A stretch of 64,000 nucleotides of DNA from Adiantum capillus-veneris (lineage: Eukaryota; Streptophyta; Polypodiopsida; Polypodiales; Pteridaceae). Position numbers and translations under genes: made by a program. The stretch is from positions 6,885,806-6,949,805 of the forward strand of contig CM043954.1 in the NCBI GenBank assembly GCA_014529385.2. The letters are read 5' to 3'. The notes beneath the pieces were generated by a model, which did no database searches, was not told where the DNA came from, and saw only the letters and a program-made list of their open reading frames with translations. Below are positions 1-11,130 of the stretch, piece by piece. Each line of letters starts with the position of its first letter. Position 1 is the stretch's first letter.

Positions 1-1290
1 TGATTTTCGATGGAGGAGAGTTTGGCTCTGAACAGATTTCTCGATTCACTCTAGTAATATCCTTCAGCTCTAGAGAGGATGGGCTATAATAGATTCTTTC
101 CTCTGAAATGAACCATCCTTTCTGATGTATCACTGGACGTACTTCTATGAGCTGGTATGTGGGCCGTTCAAACATTGGTTGATCCTTTTTGTACAGTTTT
201 CCTTTTTGGTCTACATAGTGTGCATATGAAGTATGTGTACCATACAATGCTAACATCATTCTGTTTGATGTGTCCTTTAGACTCGTGAATGATTGCACAC
301 TTGTGGCTGTGGATGCAAAATCATTTGCAAATTTAACAGTCTTTTCAACCTTCGGTGATATCTCGACACCTTTACTAAATTCATGTAAGAATTTGTTGTT
401 CAAAGAATCAATTTTAATCTTTTCAGGTGCATGTGCATCTTTATGCTCATTTTGTACTTGCAGTGTTTGTACTGGTGCTTCTAATGGTAATGTAGAATCA
501 TCTGATTTGATCAAAAGCAACGAGTTAAATGCACTTACATTGAGATTCGCATTTCCAATTTGCTATGTGCCTTGCTTGGCAGTTGATGTATCCCTGTTGT
601 CAAGATTTCTTGGACAATCTTCAGCAAAATGTCCACCTTTTCTTCCACAATCTGAGCAATATGCCATGATTGGTGGTATTTCATTTGGCTCTGTCATGTC
701 AAGCTCTACCTGAGGAGCTTCAGTTTCTTTGCTTGCCAAATTGTCAGCATCTTCTTTTAGAACACTGAGCATCTAGACTGCTCCGTCTAGACCTTTGTAC
801 CGTCCTTGACTCGGTTCTCCAATTAGAATTGCTTCTATTGGTTGATCTATTGGATCTTCCATCTCTGGCTCTCGACTATAAATCTGACCACTGTAATCCA
901 TGTACAATGACCTTGATTGCATATGCACTAAATGTATGTTTTGCGGACTTGTGCAGATTTTTGGATAACCATTTGGGTCAATTCTTTGCACTTCTACTTG
1001 CACTTCATCTTTAAGCTTGCAATACCTGGCTCCACTGAAGTCTGTGAATATCTGGGAGTTCTTTGAATCTGGCTTTACTCTGACAATAGGATCTTGGCTC
1101 CTGTGCTGCTTTTACTGCTCATCAAGTATCTATGGCCTTTTGAATCTGCATATAAGACTTTGTCTCCATTGTAGCCATATAGCTGTAGAATCTGCTCTGT
1201 TGCAATTGCATGTGTTGCCACTGCTACTAGCATACTCTGTTGTACTTGAACTCTCAACTCGATTTGAGTCCATGTTGGCTCAATCCACAA
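1..1290 (-). pseudogene. OTA-1 gag-like coding region, interrupted
   Basis: One reading frame runs from about 1070 down to position 1, broken by TAG at 773-775 and TAG at 563-565. A second frame covers 1290-1075, so a frame change lies near 1010-1075. A zinc knuckle lies near 640-680 with spacing C-x2-C-x5-H-x4-C, one residue longer than the usual C-x2-C-x4-H-x4-C. Upstream and downstream the protein carries four short segments of the form aromatic-x-D-x-x-G-x-x-Y/L (for example YADSKGHRY, FTDFSGARY, YMDYSGQIY, YVDQKGKLY). Similar segments occur in the N-terminal half of the OTA-2 gag. I recognise no named domain apart from the knuckle. The role in nucleocapsid formation is inferred from the knuckle and from position after the leader. 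Confidence 0.6.
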
Positions 1291-1779
1291 AAACTGTCAA
1301 TTGGCAGATTCTGGTATTGATTATCAGAATTTATCCTGCTCAATTTTGATAAAACTACTTGTGGCAAAGCACTTTTGCAGTTGACTGCTCTTCAGATTCG
1401 CAAGAGTTGATTAACCCTAGCTCGACAGTGTCAAAATTAATTGCAACCTTTTGAAACGATGAAAAACTGGGCCTTTAACAGATTAATCTGCAATCCCCCG
1501 TGATTTTGTCGATTTTTAGCTTGATTTTGACAAATGTAAAAATTTGTCTGTCCCTCACGGCTTCAGTTGGTGTTTTGGCTCGTTTGATCTGATTCGCTCT
1601 TGGGGTTCGTGAATCTTCTGGCTTTGCGGTGTTTCCTCAGTGTGCGGTACACTTTCCGGCTTTGCTTTTGCTCTTCTAGGTCTTTTTTCGGGCTCGTTTT
1701 TGTGTTGTTTACTCAGCGTGTATTTTTTTTGCTACACTGGGTTTTCCTGGCACTTCCTAGCTTTTTCTGAGTCTTTTTG

Positions 1780-2470
1780 ATTTTCTTGCTCTTTCAATGA
1801 CTTTCTATTTATTTGTGAAATTTTGACTTTTCTAAATTTTTTTGTATTTTTATGATTTTTTAGGAAAATGATATTTTACTAAATTTTTTGGGATTTTTTT
1901 ATTTTTTTTGATTTTTTCGGACGATTTTGGGTTTTTTGTGAGTTTTTTACTATTTTTGTGATTTTTAAAAATTTTTAAAGAATTTTTTGTGAACTATTAT
2001 GATTTTTTTTTCAAATTTTTATGATTTTATTGGTCAATTTTGATTTATTTGTTAGTGTTTTTTTATTTTTCTTGTAATTTTTTATGAGGTTTTTTTTAAT
2101 AAAATTTTTGTGAATTTTCTATGAATTTGTCTTTTTTTCCGTGACTTTTTTGATACATATTTTTTATTTTTTATTTATTTTGTGATTTTTCAAACTCTTT
2201 TTTAAATTTTTGTGAGGTTTTTAATTTTTTGAGATTTTTTTCTATGTTTTTGTGAAATTTTTTCTATTTTGTTGTGAATTTTTTGATGTTTCTTTTGATT
2301 TTGATTTTTTCTATTTTTTGGAATTTTTTAAGAGATTTTTAATCTTTTAAAAAATAATAATTTATGAGTTTTTTTAAAATTCTTTTTGTGAATTTTAATT
2401 TGATTTTGAATTTTTATTTTGGTCTCTTTTTCATTTTATTTTGAATTTTTTGAGTTTTTTATAAAACAAC
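1780..2470. repeat. T-rich low-complexity tract
   Basis: About 700 bases dominated by runs of T separated by GA or GTGA words on the plus strand; the element's sense strand is the opposite, A-rich one. It lies just upstream of the gag-like region of OTA-1. An A-rich unstructured leader could favour ribosome loading, but that is speculation. Confidence 0.7.
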
Positions 2471-4151
2471 AACAAAAAAATAAAAATAAAATAAAAATTA
2501 TGTTTACTGCTGGCTGTGCTGACTTTACTCCCTACAACTCCAACTGGCTGGACTTGAAGGCGAGAAACAGAAAAGTGCGGGGTACGTGTGGGTGTGTGGG
2601 TATGAGTCGGTAGACAGCGCGTGGCTCAGGCCTGTGGATAGGCAGCATTGTTGGCGCGTAGCTCACGGGCACATAGAGAGAGGGGCGCGAGACAAACGAC
2701 AAAGAGGACAGCTCGGCTGCGTGACAGACGGAGTGAGAGAGAGAGAGAGTAAGACAAAGAGAAAGAGAAGAGTGAGAGTGAGGGTTAGAGAGAGAATTAG
2801 AGGGGGTGCACACGCGCGTTGATTCGAGCAGTGACAGTAGCAGTTAGAGAGAGAATGGGAATCGGAAACATAAGGGAAACTTGAAATTCTCTCGGTTTCT
2901 TTTGGTCAAAACTTGAAGCTTTTGCCGGTAATTACACTAAGACCCGCGAGAATTTCTTGATTTTCTTCAAGGCAAGCTCAAAATCTAACCGGGATTTTTT
3001 TAGGATTTCAGCCGGTTAAAATACATTGGACCCATTTTTTTTTTAAACTGGCAAGGGCAGAGAGAAAATGAGGGAGTGTGACGGAAAGAGAGAGAGTGAG
3101 TGGATGGCAGTGTGTGTGTGTGTGATGGATGGTGTTCACCCGGAGAGAAGAAGAAGAAGAAAGTTTTAACGTTGCAGGAAATTATCCCCAGGGACCGTAA
3201 AGATCTATCCGACTCGGGGATTTTTTATGCGCCCAACAGGAACAGTACCGAAGCCCGAGACCCGCTTCCTTTTATTTATTTTTTATTTTCAAATTTTCGA
3301 AAATGCAAAAAATGGCCGAAAATTAGCCGAAAACTCCAAAAATCGCCAAAAAATCCCAAAAGTTGCCAGAAAAGTCCAAAAAATTCCCGAAAAAATATAG
3401 GAATCTTAAAAAATCATTGTCATTCACAATAGAGCATTTCCGATACGCAAAAGCACACCGAAAATAGCAGATTTTATCAAAAATACAATTTACGACACAA
3501 ATATCAACCCGACCCCCAGAAATAGCAAAACGCCCAAAACTCAACCACGGAGGGCACAAATGCGAACAAAATGATGCGGTAAATACGCACACACAAAATA
3601 GCTTGTCAAGATCGCAAAATTACATTTTTATGGAACTATCCAAAAATTAGCAAAACATTACCAAAAAATTGCAAAAATTATCCAAAAAATACCCAAAAAA
3701 TTTCTACAAATTCTCCACACATTGGAGAATAGTGCAGCCAAATAAAATTACACCAATTCAATTGCCAACAATTCTATCAATAAAATCAAGAATAGGCAAT
3801 TAAACATGCAAAATTACCGAACAAAAATAGGTCAAAAATTCACGCAATTAGAGTGTGTAAATCCCTGTTTTGAGCACAAAAACGTAGCATTTGATCATTA
3901 CACACATCATTTATGCAATCAAAACATTGAATTAACCGTGCAAATTAAACACTTTTTTAGACGCACACACACTAAAAAATTGGCAGTTTTTACCGATCTT
4001 TAGGTACGTACACAAATGGGTTAAGTTTGACGGATTTGCAATGTGACTTCACAAATCAATTGTTGGGCATGTGCACAACACATATCAATCATCACAATTC
4101 ACAAATCATAACGCACACATTGATTTCTAGGTGCTCAAACATAGGCAAAAT

Positions 4152-4240
4152 AGTGCACACACACCTAAAATTAGCATACACACACTCAATTAGAATGCAC
4201 ACATACTTGATTTTAGTGCACACACACACTTGAAATTGAC
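4152..4240. repeat. Degenerate CACACA/AATTAG short tandem array in the OTA-1 leader
   Basis: About four imperfect units of roughly 20-24 bases, each made of a GCACACACA-type block followed by an AT-rich AAATTA/CAATTAG block. Related words are scattered from about 3960 to 4320. Confidence 0.5.
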
Positions 4241-4794
4241 TACCAAGCATGCAATTAACTCAATTAGGCATCCAATTAGCAACACACATTCATCAATTAG
4301 CAATTGAAACTTATCAAATTCATGCGCCACCAATTCTTAAAAATTTCGGCATTACGACGGCGTGAATGAAAATCGCAAAATTTTCAATCCCTAACATCAC
4401 ATTACATTGCATCAACATAACATAGCATTACATTGCATGAACATTACATTGCATCATGGTGATATATCTACACAATTCTACATATCTTTAGATTCTAGAG
4501 AGGTTGAGAATACCACCTTGATTACCTTTCCGTTGAAGCTCAATTGAATGGTCGATTACTCCAATCCTTCATAGCACATTAGTAAGTTAGCAAAAATTAG
4601 TCAAATTAGCAAGGGGTTAGTGAGAAATTAGAGTGTGTAAACACACAATTGGCAAGATATGGTAACACATTAGGGAATTATAAACACACGCTTCCTGCAC
4701 ACACATTCAAAATCCACAAAAACATAAACACACAAGTGAAATTAGTGAGGAAACGCATTCGGTTATGCCACAATTACACTAGCGTAGGCCATCG

Positions 4795-4812
4795 TCCCTG
4801 GCAATGGCGCCA
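4795..4812 (-). promoter_or_regulatory. OTA-1 primer-binding site (tRNA-Asp type)
   Basis: The minus strand reads TGGCGCCATTGCCAGGGA, two bases inside the LTR end at 4815. It matches the complement of the plant tRNA-Asp 3' end, as I recall it, with two mismatches. It primes minus-strand cDNA synthesis and fixes the element's orientation. Confidence 0.85.
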
Positions 4813-4814
4813 AA

Positions 4815-5812
4815 TGTGGGACGCATGTCTAACCCCACCATCCTATCTTATTGCAGTCGAGAACCATGATTAATTTGTCAAACCATGGGACAAAGCTGAC
4901 TCGACTAGTGCAAAGAGGCTACAAGAGTTGTCAATCTCTTGGAAAACAACTAACAACTCACATCTAACTCAAGCTACACTCAAGTGACTGAAATCACCAA
5001 AAGCCAATCGCTCATCTACAAGCAAATCACATCCGTTACAGCATCAAATGACATCCAAATGTAACGAATTTTCTAGGACAAGTTTATAAGACCTAAGCAC
5101 ACATGCCTATGGCCTCAAACCCCACTTTAGATCAAGTTCCAAAATCGCGATTATTAACAGTAGTGGATTTTTGACCTAGTCGTTTTCGACCCAGAATGCA
5201 TCTAAATGCTTAGCAATGATGTCCCAATACCCCGCCTATGCTTAGTTTTTTATTTGAACATGTAAATTTCTAGTTATGATGAAATTAGACCGCGGGTCGG
5301 CAACGCCAAAAGCTACGAAATACGGTGAATGGCTTACGTCAATGCGTAGAGCTCTTACCTGCGGTTGCAATGCAACAAACACATTTGAAATGTGACAACC
5401 GGAGAGGGAGTAAGAAGAGTGAGAAGGAGAGAAGTGAGTGCCGTTAGCTCACGGTGTATATTTCTTATCCAATAAACTTAATAAAATCTTTACAAAGTTG
5501 GCTTTTATACCTTAGCCAAGGTCTAAAATGTGTAATGTCCGGTGTCCATGACCTTTGAGACTCCACACTTATTGTATCTGCAACCTAAGTACAGTAACTG
5601 ACCTATTCTTTACAACTTGGAACTCCCATTGAGCCCATAACACATTAAAATATTACAATGGCTTGAAATAAATTGGGAATTTACAATACGTGACCATTTT
5701 GGGAAAATGTGTAACTCCAATCTTTACTGCTTCTTCACTTTGATCTTCGATGTGCATCCGTACGTCTTTAGTCTTTAGCAGCTTTTGTTAACTGACGTTG
5801 ACTCATTTAACA
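4815..5812 (-). repeat. OTA-1 5' LTR (998 bp)
   Basis: On the plus strand it starts TGTGGGACGC and ends TCATTTAACA, so it has TG...CA termini. A minus-strand TATA-like motif (GGTATAAAAGCC) lies near 5502-5513. Blocks such as AATTTGTCA and AAGTGACTGAAATC are shared with the OTA-2 LTR in the same order. Past 5812 the sequence becomes chromovirus 3' untranslated DNA (TTTGTGATGACGACG), which marks the insertion boundary. The target-site duplication cannot be checked because the left end is outside the window. Confidence 0.75.
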
Positions 5813-6068
5813 ATTTGTGATGACGACGTTACTCAAACACTAAGTAGAATTTGTCACTCTACTTTGCGAGTATGATATAGACTAAACAGCAGACATGCTT
5901 GCGACAGCTACGTCTCCCAAGCACCAAAATGGACTAGTCATCCATTCTGGAATGATGTTGTAGGGTGAAAAGGGATCCTCTACCCACTAAGAAACGTAGA
6001 CTAATGACTAAGACTTTATCTCTTCTACCTTATAGTCGAGAATGACTATGATTTCAAGAGAGAGGTTA
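5813..6068 (+). other. Chr-0 chromovirus 3' untranslated region and polypurine tract
   Basis: This 256-base block recurs after every chromodomain in the window (also about 33063-33315, 42237-42489 and 45690-45932). It ends in the purine tract CAAGAGAGAGGT just before the LTR TG. It is the last piece of a chromovirus whose body lies left of OTA-1, outside the window or lost. Confidence 0.7.
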
Positions 6069-6729
6069 TGTCATAAAATCTAACCAACCCAAATGATTTT
6101 ATCATATTGAACTGATCATTTAATTTGGGAGAATAAATGGGAAAAAGGGTTAGAATATAGACATGTGCTTATGGATTTGTCTCAACATGGGGCCAAGGTT
6201 AAAGGGGTCTAAATGAGAAATGGTCTATTAAAGAGCAATGCTACCTAATGGAGCTTAAAGACCTTAGGGGCTTCATTAAAGACCTCCAAAAGTTAGTGTT
6301 AAAAAGTCCTTTGACCTTAGGCAAGTGACCTTGAGGTGGGAATCCTACCCAATCATGAGGTGCTTGTCGTGCTTGCTAACTAAGGTGCTTAAGGAGTTTG
6401 TGGGAACCTTGCCCAAGCTTGAGGTGCTTCTCATGCTTAAATGACTAAAGTTCTTGAAGTGTTCAATTCAAACATGATCTCTCAAGAGGCATAAACAATT
6501 TTTATACTTAAATGACTAAGGTGCTTGAAGTGTTCAATTCAAACATGATATCCTAAGAAGCATAAAAGACACATGTCACGATCCTCCCCATTTGGCCCTC
6601 ATCATGTGCTTGAATCCTATTGGATAGGCTTTAAAGGGCTCCAATGAGAATTTAGATACATAAAAATAAATAATTAAGTTCTTTCTCTCAAAGAGGAAAA
6701 AGAGGACACGTGTCCAAATGATACAATTA

Positions 6730-6733
<4 letters not shown>

Positions 6734-6790
<57 letters not shown>
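6734..6790. repeat. (AG)n microsatellite
   Basis: About 28 uninterrupted AG units inside the Chr-0 LTR. The other LTR copies have AC repeats at a different place, so this expansion is private to this copy. Confidence 0.95.
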
Positions 6791-6792
<2 letters not shown>

Positions 6793-7301
6793 GGACCAAC
6801 CATGAGAGGGGGTATACTTTACCACACACACACTCTCATTGTGTGAAGTGAAAAGTGCAAGAGCTCCATCTCCTTCTCCAAGCTTGTTGAGAAGTTGAGA
6901 GCCTACACCAACACTCTTGGCTATGGAATGCAAATCCAACCAAGAGCCATGCTTCAATGCTTAAGCTTGATATCTTCTTCATCTTCATTACTATGCTATT
7001 ATGCTATGCTAAGCAAGAAGAGCGATGATAAGTGAGGAACTATTTCTTTCTCGTATGAATGATTCTTCTTCCTCTTCCCTACCTTCATTCCCTGGTAGCT
7101 CTCTCCACCTTCGAGGGTGTTTGAGGCCTTGGGACTGAGGCTTGGGATAGTTAATGCTTTTTGCAAAGTTTATGTTATGCTCGTGATGCATGAACCTTTC
7201 CATCTTCATTGCATCACCTAGGTCACAAGGAACACAAAGATTGTATTGTACCAAGTCTCTCTTGATGGGAGAATCTATAATACAAACACCTTTTGGAGGG
7301 G

Positions 7302-7327
7302 GGATCGGCTCCAAGTAAATCCAGTCC
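7302..7327 (+). promoter_or_regulatory. Conserved LTR hairpin, copy 1
   Basis: Seven-base arms GGATCGG and CCAGTCC around a 12-base loop. This copy has one G-T wobble and one mismatch and is the weakest of the five. Confidence 0.5.
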
Positions 7328-7929
7328 TCAACTATTGTCATGTTCTCTAATACTCTCTCTTGCAAAAGTATTGTTCATGCCAAGTTAATTAAGTACTATG
7401 TTTATGTTGCTACCATCAATTAAGTTCACCCTCTATGTTCTCAAAGTAATCTCACACAAATGCTCACTCTAATTCTCTTAATTTCTTTATTTTCAAAGTT
7501 CATAGGCCATTTCCATTACAATATCTAACTTTACCAAATGATTTTCTTGTATACTAAACTGATCATTTAATATAGAAAGATAAAAGGGGAACACGAGTTA
7601 GGATATAGATATGTGCTTTTAGACCTATCCCAATAGGGGAGCAAAAGGAGAGATGGTTGCATCTCAATAAGGTTCCAGAAGGAGCTGGACTACCAAAGAG
7701 CAATGGGTAATAAGTGCGTCTAGACTTATTTCAATAGGGGACCAAGAGGAGAGATGATTACATCTGAATAGGGGTCCAAAAGGAGATAGTCTATCAAAGA
7801 GCGACGTGCATCTAATGGAGCTTAAAGACCTTAGGGATAGCTTCATTAAAGAACTCCATAGGTTAGTGTTAAAAGTCCTTAGACCTTAGGCAAGCTAGGG
7901 CTGTGCTTGAGGTGGAAACCCGGCCAAGC

Positions 7930-8090
7930 TCGAGGTGCTTGTCGTGCTTGCTGACTAAGGTGCTTGAGATGCTTGTCATGCTTGATGAGTAAGGTGCTTG
8001 AGGTGCTTGTCATGCTTGCTGACTAAGGTGCTTGAGGTGCTTGATGAGTAAGGTGCTTGATAAGCTTCCCATGGATGGAGGGTAAGGTGC
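7930..8090. repeat. LTR subrepeats (about 34 bp, GTGCTTGAGGTGCTTG type)
   Basis: Four to five imperfect units built from GGTGCTTGAGGTGCTTGTC and ATGCTTGATGACTAA. Equivalent arrays with different copy numbers are at about 33730-33880, 42790-42990 and 61450-61630. They lie upstream of the presumed transcription start. Confidence 0.7.
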
Positions 8091-8960
8091 TCGAGTAAAA
8101 CATAGACCCTACAAAGGAGGGAGAAAGCTCCAAAGTTAGGGGAATCTTTGACTTAACCTCCCACTCACCCAAAGGGCACCCCCTTTCTCAAGGGGCACAT
8201 GGACACATGTCAAGCTCTCCCTATGCGTAGCCACATGGTGTACTTGAATCCTATTGGCTGGGCTAAAGAGGGGTCCAATGAGATTCTAGTTCAATGCAAC
8301 AAATATCTAGATATTTTCAAGCTGTCTCTCTCTCTCAAAGGGGTAAGGAGGACACTTGTCCAAAGACTACGCATGTTGCTTGAAATGCATTGTGCATGTG
8401 ATTGGCTAGGCTTAGAGGGGTCCAATGAGCTTTAATCTTGAGCTACAAGAAGGGGTCGACCAAAGCAAGCAAGGGGCGCTTGGGGGTATACACCCTCTAA
8501 CACACTCATTTTACACACATTCTCACTTGGTCAAAGTGCAAGAACTCCATCTCCTTCTCCAAGCTTGTTGAGAAGTTAAGAGCCTACACCAACACTCTTT
8601 GCTATGGAATGCAAATCCAACCAAGAGTCATTCTTCAATGCTTAAGCTTGCCATCTTCTCTATCTTCATTACTATGCTATTATGCTATGCTAAGCAAGAA
8701 GAGTGATGATAAGTGAGGAACTATTTCTTTCTCCTATGAATGATTCTTCTTCCTCTTCCCTACCCTCATTCCCCGCTATCTCTCTCCACCTTCGAATGTG
8801 TTTGAGGCCTTGGGACTTAGGGGATGGGTAGTGTTTTTTACAAAGTCTATGTTGTGCTCGTGATGCATGAAGCTTTCCATCTTCATTCCATCGCCTAGGC
8901 CACAAGGAGCACAGATATTGTAGATGGGAGAATCTATAATACAAAAGCCTATTGGAGGGG

Positions 8961-8986
8961 GGACCGGCTCCACATAAATCCGGTCC
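8961..8986 (+). promoter_or_regulatory. Conserved LTR hairpin, copy 2
   Basis: Perfect arms GGACCGG and CCGGTCC around the 12-base loop CTCCACATAAAT. Confidence 0.6.
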
Positions 8987-9187
8987 TCAAATGTTGTCAA
9001 GTTCTCTAAATTCTCTCTCTTGCAAAAGTATTGTTCATGCCAAGTTAATTAAGTATCATGGTTATGTTGCTACCACTAATTAAGTTCTCAAATGTTGTCA
9101 AGTTCTCTAAATTCTCTCTCTTGCAAAAATATTGTTCATGCCAAGTTAATTAAGTATCATGGTTATGTTGCTACCACTAATTAAGTT
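8986..9187 (+). repeat. 101-bp tandem duplication in the Chr-1 LTR
   Basis: Two copies, 8986-9086 and 9087-9187, differing at about one base, each starting CTCAAATGTTGTC and ending CTAATTAAGTT. The other LTR copies have a single unit, so this is a recent local duplication. Confidence 0.9.
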
Positions 9188-9192
9188 CATAG

Positions 9193-9436
9193 TCTTAATA
9201 ATGGAGTCTCTAGGGCTTGCCTTTGGCTTAACCATTATTGAGCTACTAGCAAGCTCAATAGGAACTATAATCAATCCAGAAATGTTAGACCCTCTCCACT
9301 AGTCTTTGCAATCAACAGTCTCTAAACCATGGGTGTGGCTGCTTGAGAACTAATTCTCAAAGGTAAAGAAGAGTAGTGACGAAGGTTTTTGAGGGTACCA
9401 AAGCACAAAGTAATTTTATAAATAAGTTTAATTAGC
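9193..9436 (+). other. Chr-1 leader remnant
   Basis: Matches the Chr-4 leader from about 62935 onwards (CTTAATAATGGAGTCT and the following 230 bases). The primer-binding site and first part of the leader, present in Chr-4 at 62757-62935, are missing. Confidence 0.7.
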
Positions 9437-10132
9437 ATGACTGGCGATAATCAAGAGAATAGAATGAACATTGACAACTTTGATTTTGCACATAAAGGTG
9501 CTAATGATGATGTCCCCATGTTTGTTAATTATCTTGTTACTAGGTTGCAACAAGCTATGGGCAACCCTGCTTTGCAAGAAGAAGTTACTCAACAACTTCG
9601 TGTTGATGGGATTTCCCTCTCTCTTCAAGAGGAGAGAGAGCTTAGGAGGCCTCTTGATGAGACTCCCATAAGAAGAATCTCTCCCATAAGAGAGGAGGAA
9701 TCCAAAGAATGAGAAAGAAGCGAATCACTAAGTTCCTTTGAAGATGTGGCTCCATGAAGACAATGGTCTAGACAGTTGCCAACTCCTCCCAAGAGGAAAC
9801 GGTCAACCCATAGTCCTTCTCCTCATCACTCCAAAAGGGAAGAGAGGAAACAAAGGAAGAAAAAGGCAAGAAAGAGGTCACCCTCTTCTCCTTCTTCTTT
9901 ATCTTCCTCCTCTTCTGACAAAAGCAACAACTATTCTCCTAGAGAATATAAGAGGAGAGGACATCACAAATCCTACCTTGCATGGAGAAGGTCCCAAAAG
10001 CTCAAGAAAATCAAAGAGGGAGGAAAGAGTATCTCTTTTCTTACCTATGATGGCACCTTTGGTGCTACAGAGACAAAGTATCGACCTTCATCTAGCAATT
10101 TGATGCAGCCTTTGGAGACGAGGGCTTCATAG
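9437..10132 (+). pseudogene. Chr-1 gag, N-terminal part, interrupted
   Basis: Starts at ATG 9437. About 90 residues align with the Chr-4 gag, sharing the motif VNYLVTRLQQAMGN. Stops occur at 9710-9712 and at 9755-9757; the second is TGA where Chr-4 has CGA (63488). The same frame continues to 10132 with a Ser/Arg/Lys-rich segment (about residues 120-165), then shifts frame near 10070 relative to Chr-4. Gag forms the virus-like particle. It is broken here and cannot act. Confidence 0.75.
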
Positions 10133-10402
10133 AGTTCTCCTAGCTACATCATGTAGCTATGCACTTCTAGAAATCTGCTCATCAATGGTGGGCTAGCCTT
10201 CGTGGCAACGACAAAGCCCCAAAGACATGGAAAGCTCTACGAGTTTCCATCATGAAGCAATTTCTTGCAAGCGATGCAAAGGACAAAGTGCTTACCGAAT
10301 GGTGGTGTTTGAAGCTGCTCTCCAACGAGTCTCTCCACAAATATGTGGAAAAGTTTTGAAATTTACACCTCAAGGCTACTGTCTTTTAGAAGCTGATAGA
10401 CT

Positions 10403-11130
10403 TTGCCAAGAAAAAGCAACAATTCTGTGCGGGATTACCTGAAGAGATGGCCGAGTACGTCAACTCCCAACGGCTTGGTTCTATCATCGAAGTTATCCAC
10501 CACACTATGGTTGCTTCGCGCATCAATTTTCAACAAAGGGCTAGAAGGAATGTCAAGCCCATGGAAAGCAAAGATAGAAATGAGGCAAAGGGGAAGAACA
10601 ATGCCCAAAACTCTTCCCAAGGCAATTCCAACAATTCCAACAACAATCGGTCCAAGGAGAAGGGAGTTTACAAAAATAGAAAAAATAAACTCTCTCCTAA
10701 AGAGCTAGAAGCTTTTTGTAGTGACCACAAATGCTTTAAGTGTGGGAAGCAAGGACATGGCTATCATTCTTGCCCCAAAAGAAATGCCCACAATGAGACT
10801 CCTAGAGCTTCCAAGATCGAAGCTCCAAAAGAGGATGCTCATTGCAAAGAATCACCTCTCTCCTATGCGTGGGGAAAGGTAAGGGAGCATGATGCCTTCA
10901 TCTTGTTTGACCCTGGCTCTAATCACAACTTCATATCAACGGAGTTGGCCACTAAGTTGGGCATTCAAGCTTTCGAGATGGGAGATATTGTAACTGCCGA
11001 TGGATCTTTCAAGGGATAGCAAGCCTCCGTTACTTCCTTGATTGGGAAGTTGAGGCTTCATGTCCAAAGCTATGTCGACAAAGAATACTTTTTTTATCTC
11101 TCCTCTCCAACATGAGGATATTATCCTAGG
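10403..11130 (+). pseudogene. Chr-1 gag C-terminus, zinc knuckle and protease remnant
   Basis: The frame from 10447 to 11019 encodes a basic, Asn-rich linker, then a zinc knuckle C-x2-C-x4-H-x4-C (CFKCGKQGHGYHSC) near 10733-10774, then a protease-like segment near 10890-11019. The protease active-site triplet reads D-P-G where D-S-G or D-T-G is expected, so it is probably inactive. A TAG at 11017-11019 stops the frame, and homologous protease sequence continues past it in the same frame to about 11110. Confidence 0.75.

Larger units (their letters stand above)
1291..4794 (-). other. OTA-1 long untranslated leader
   Basis: About 3.5 kb between primer site and gag. No convincing coding region is visible on either strand. 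Contents from right to left: short repeats near 4399-4456 (three copies of CATTACATTGCAT), a CACACA-rich degenerate array near 4152-4240, a stretch of short CCAAAAAATT-like words (3300-3400 and 3640-3720), a GA-rich block (2730-2820 and 3060-3170), and a T-rich tract (about 1780-2470). Long leaders are known in Ogre/Tat elements. Function is unknown. Confidence 0.5.
1..5812 (-). mobile_element. OTA-1: 5' part of a minus-strand Ogre/Tat/Athila-like Ty3/Gypsy element
   Basis: Read leftwards, the order is 5' LTR (5812-4815), a tRNA-Asp-type primer-binding site, a leader of about 3.4 kb, then gag-like coding sequence that runs off the window start. The LTR has TG...CA ends and a TATA-like motif, and shares scattered blocks with the OTA-2 LTR, so the two are distant relatives. 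The pol genes and 3' LTR lie outside the window, so integrity cannot be judged. Its right end abuts the 3' untranslated part of a chromovirus, which is therefore the older host sequence. The tRNA-Asp primer site is typical of the Ogre/Tat/Athila group; the lineage assignment is inference. Confidence 0.8.
6069..7520 (+). repeat. Chr-0 LTR (1452 bp)
   Basis: Starts TGTCATAAAATC after the purine tract and ends CCATTACA; the TGT...ACA ends are shared with the copies at 42490, 45933 and 61191-62755. It contains an (AG)n tract and the conserved hairpin near its 3' third. It is followed directly by another partial LTR instead of a primer-binding site, so it acts as a 3' LTR or as part of a recombined LTR-LTR junction. 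Confidence 0.75.
7521..9192 (+). repeat. Chr-1 5' LTR, both ends altered
   Basis: Begins inside the LTR (about 25 bases after the normal start) directly after the end of the Chr-0 LTR. It loses its last part near 9192, where sequence jumps from the LTR to the element leader, so the LTR terminus and the primer-binding site are deleted. It includes 34-bp subrepeats of the GGTGCTTGAGGTGCTTG type (about 7930-8090), the hairpin and a 101-bp tandem duplication. Confidence 0.7.

Noticed and set aside
2419-2822. Short ORFs on both strands in the OTA-1 leader
   Set aside because: Low-complexity sequence rich in GA or T; no motif.
6576-6957. Minus-strand ORFs with long Ser-Leu repeats
   Set aside because: They are translations of the (AG)n microsatellite.
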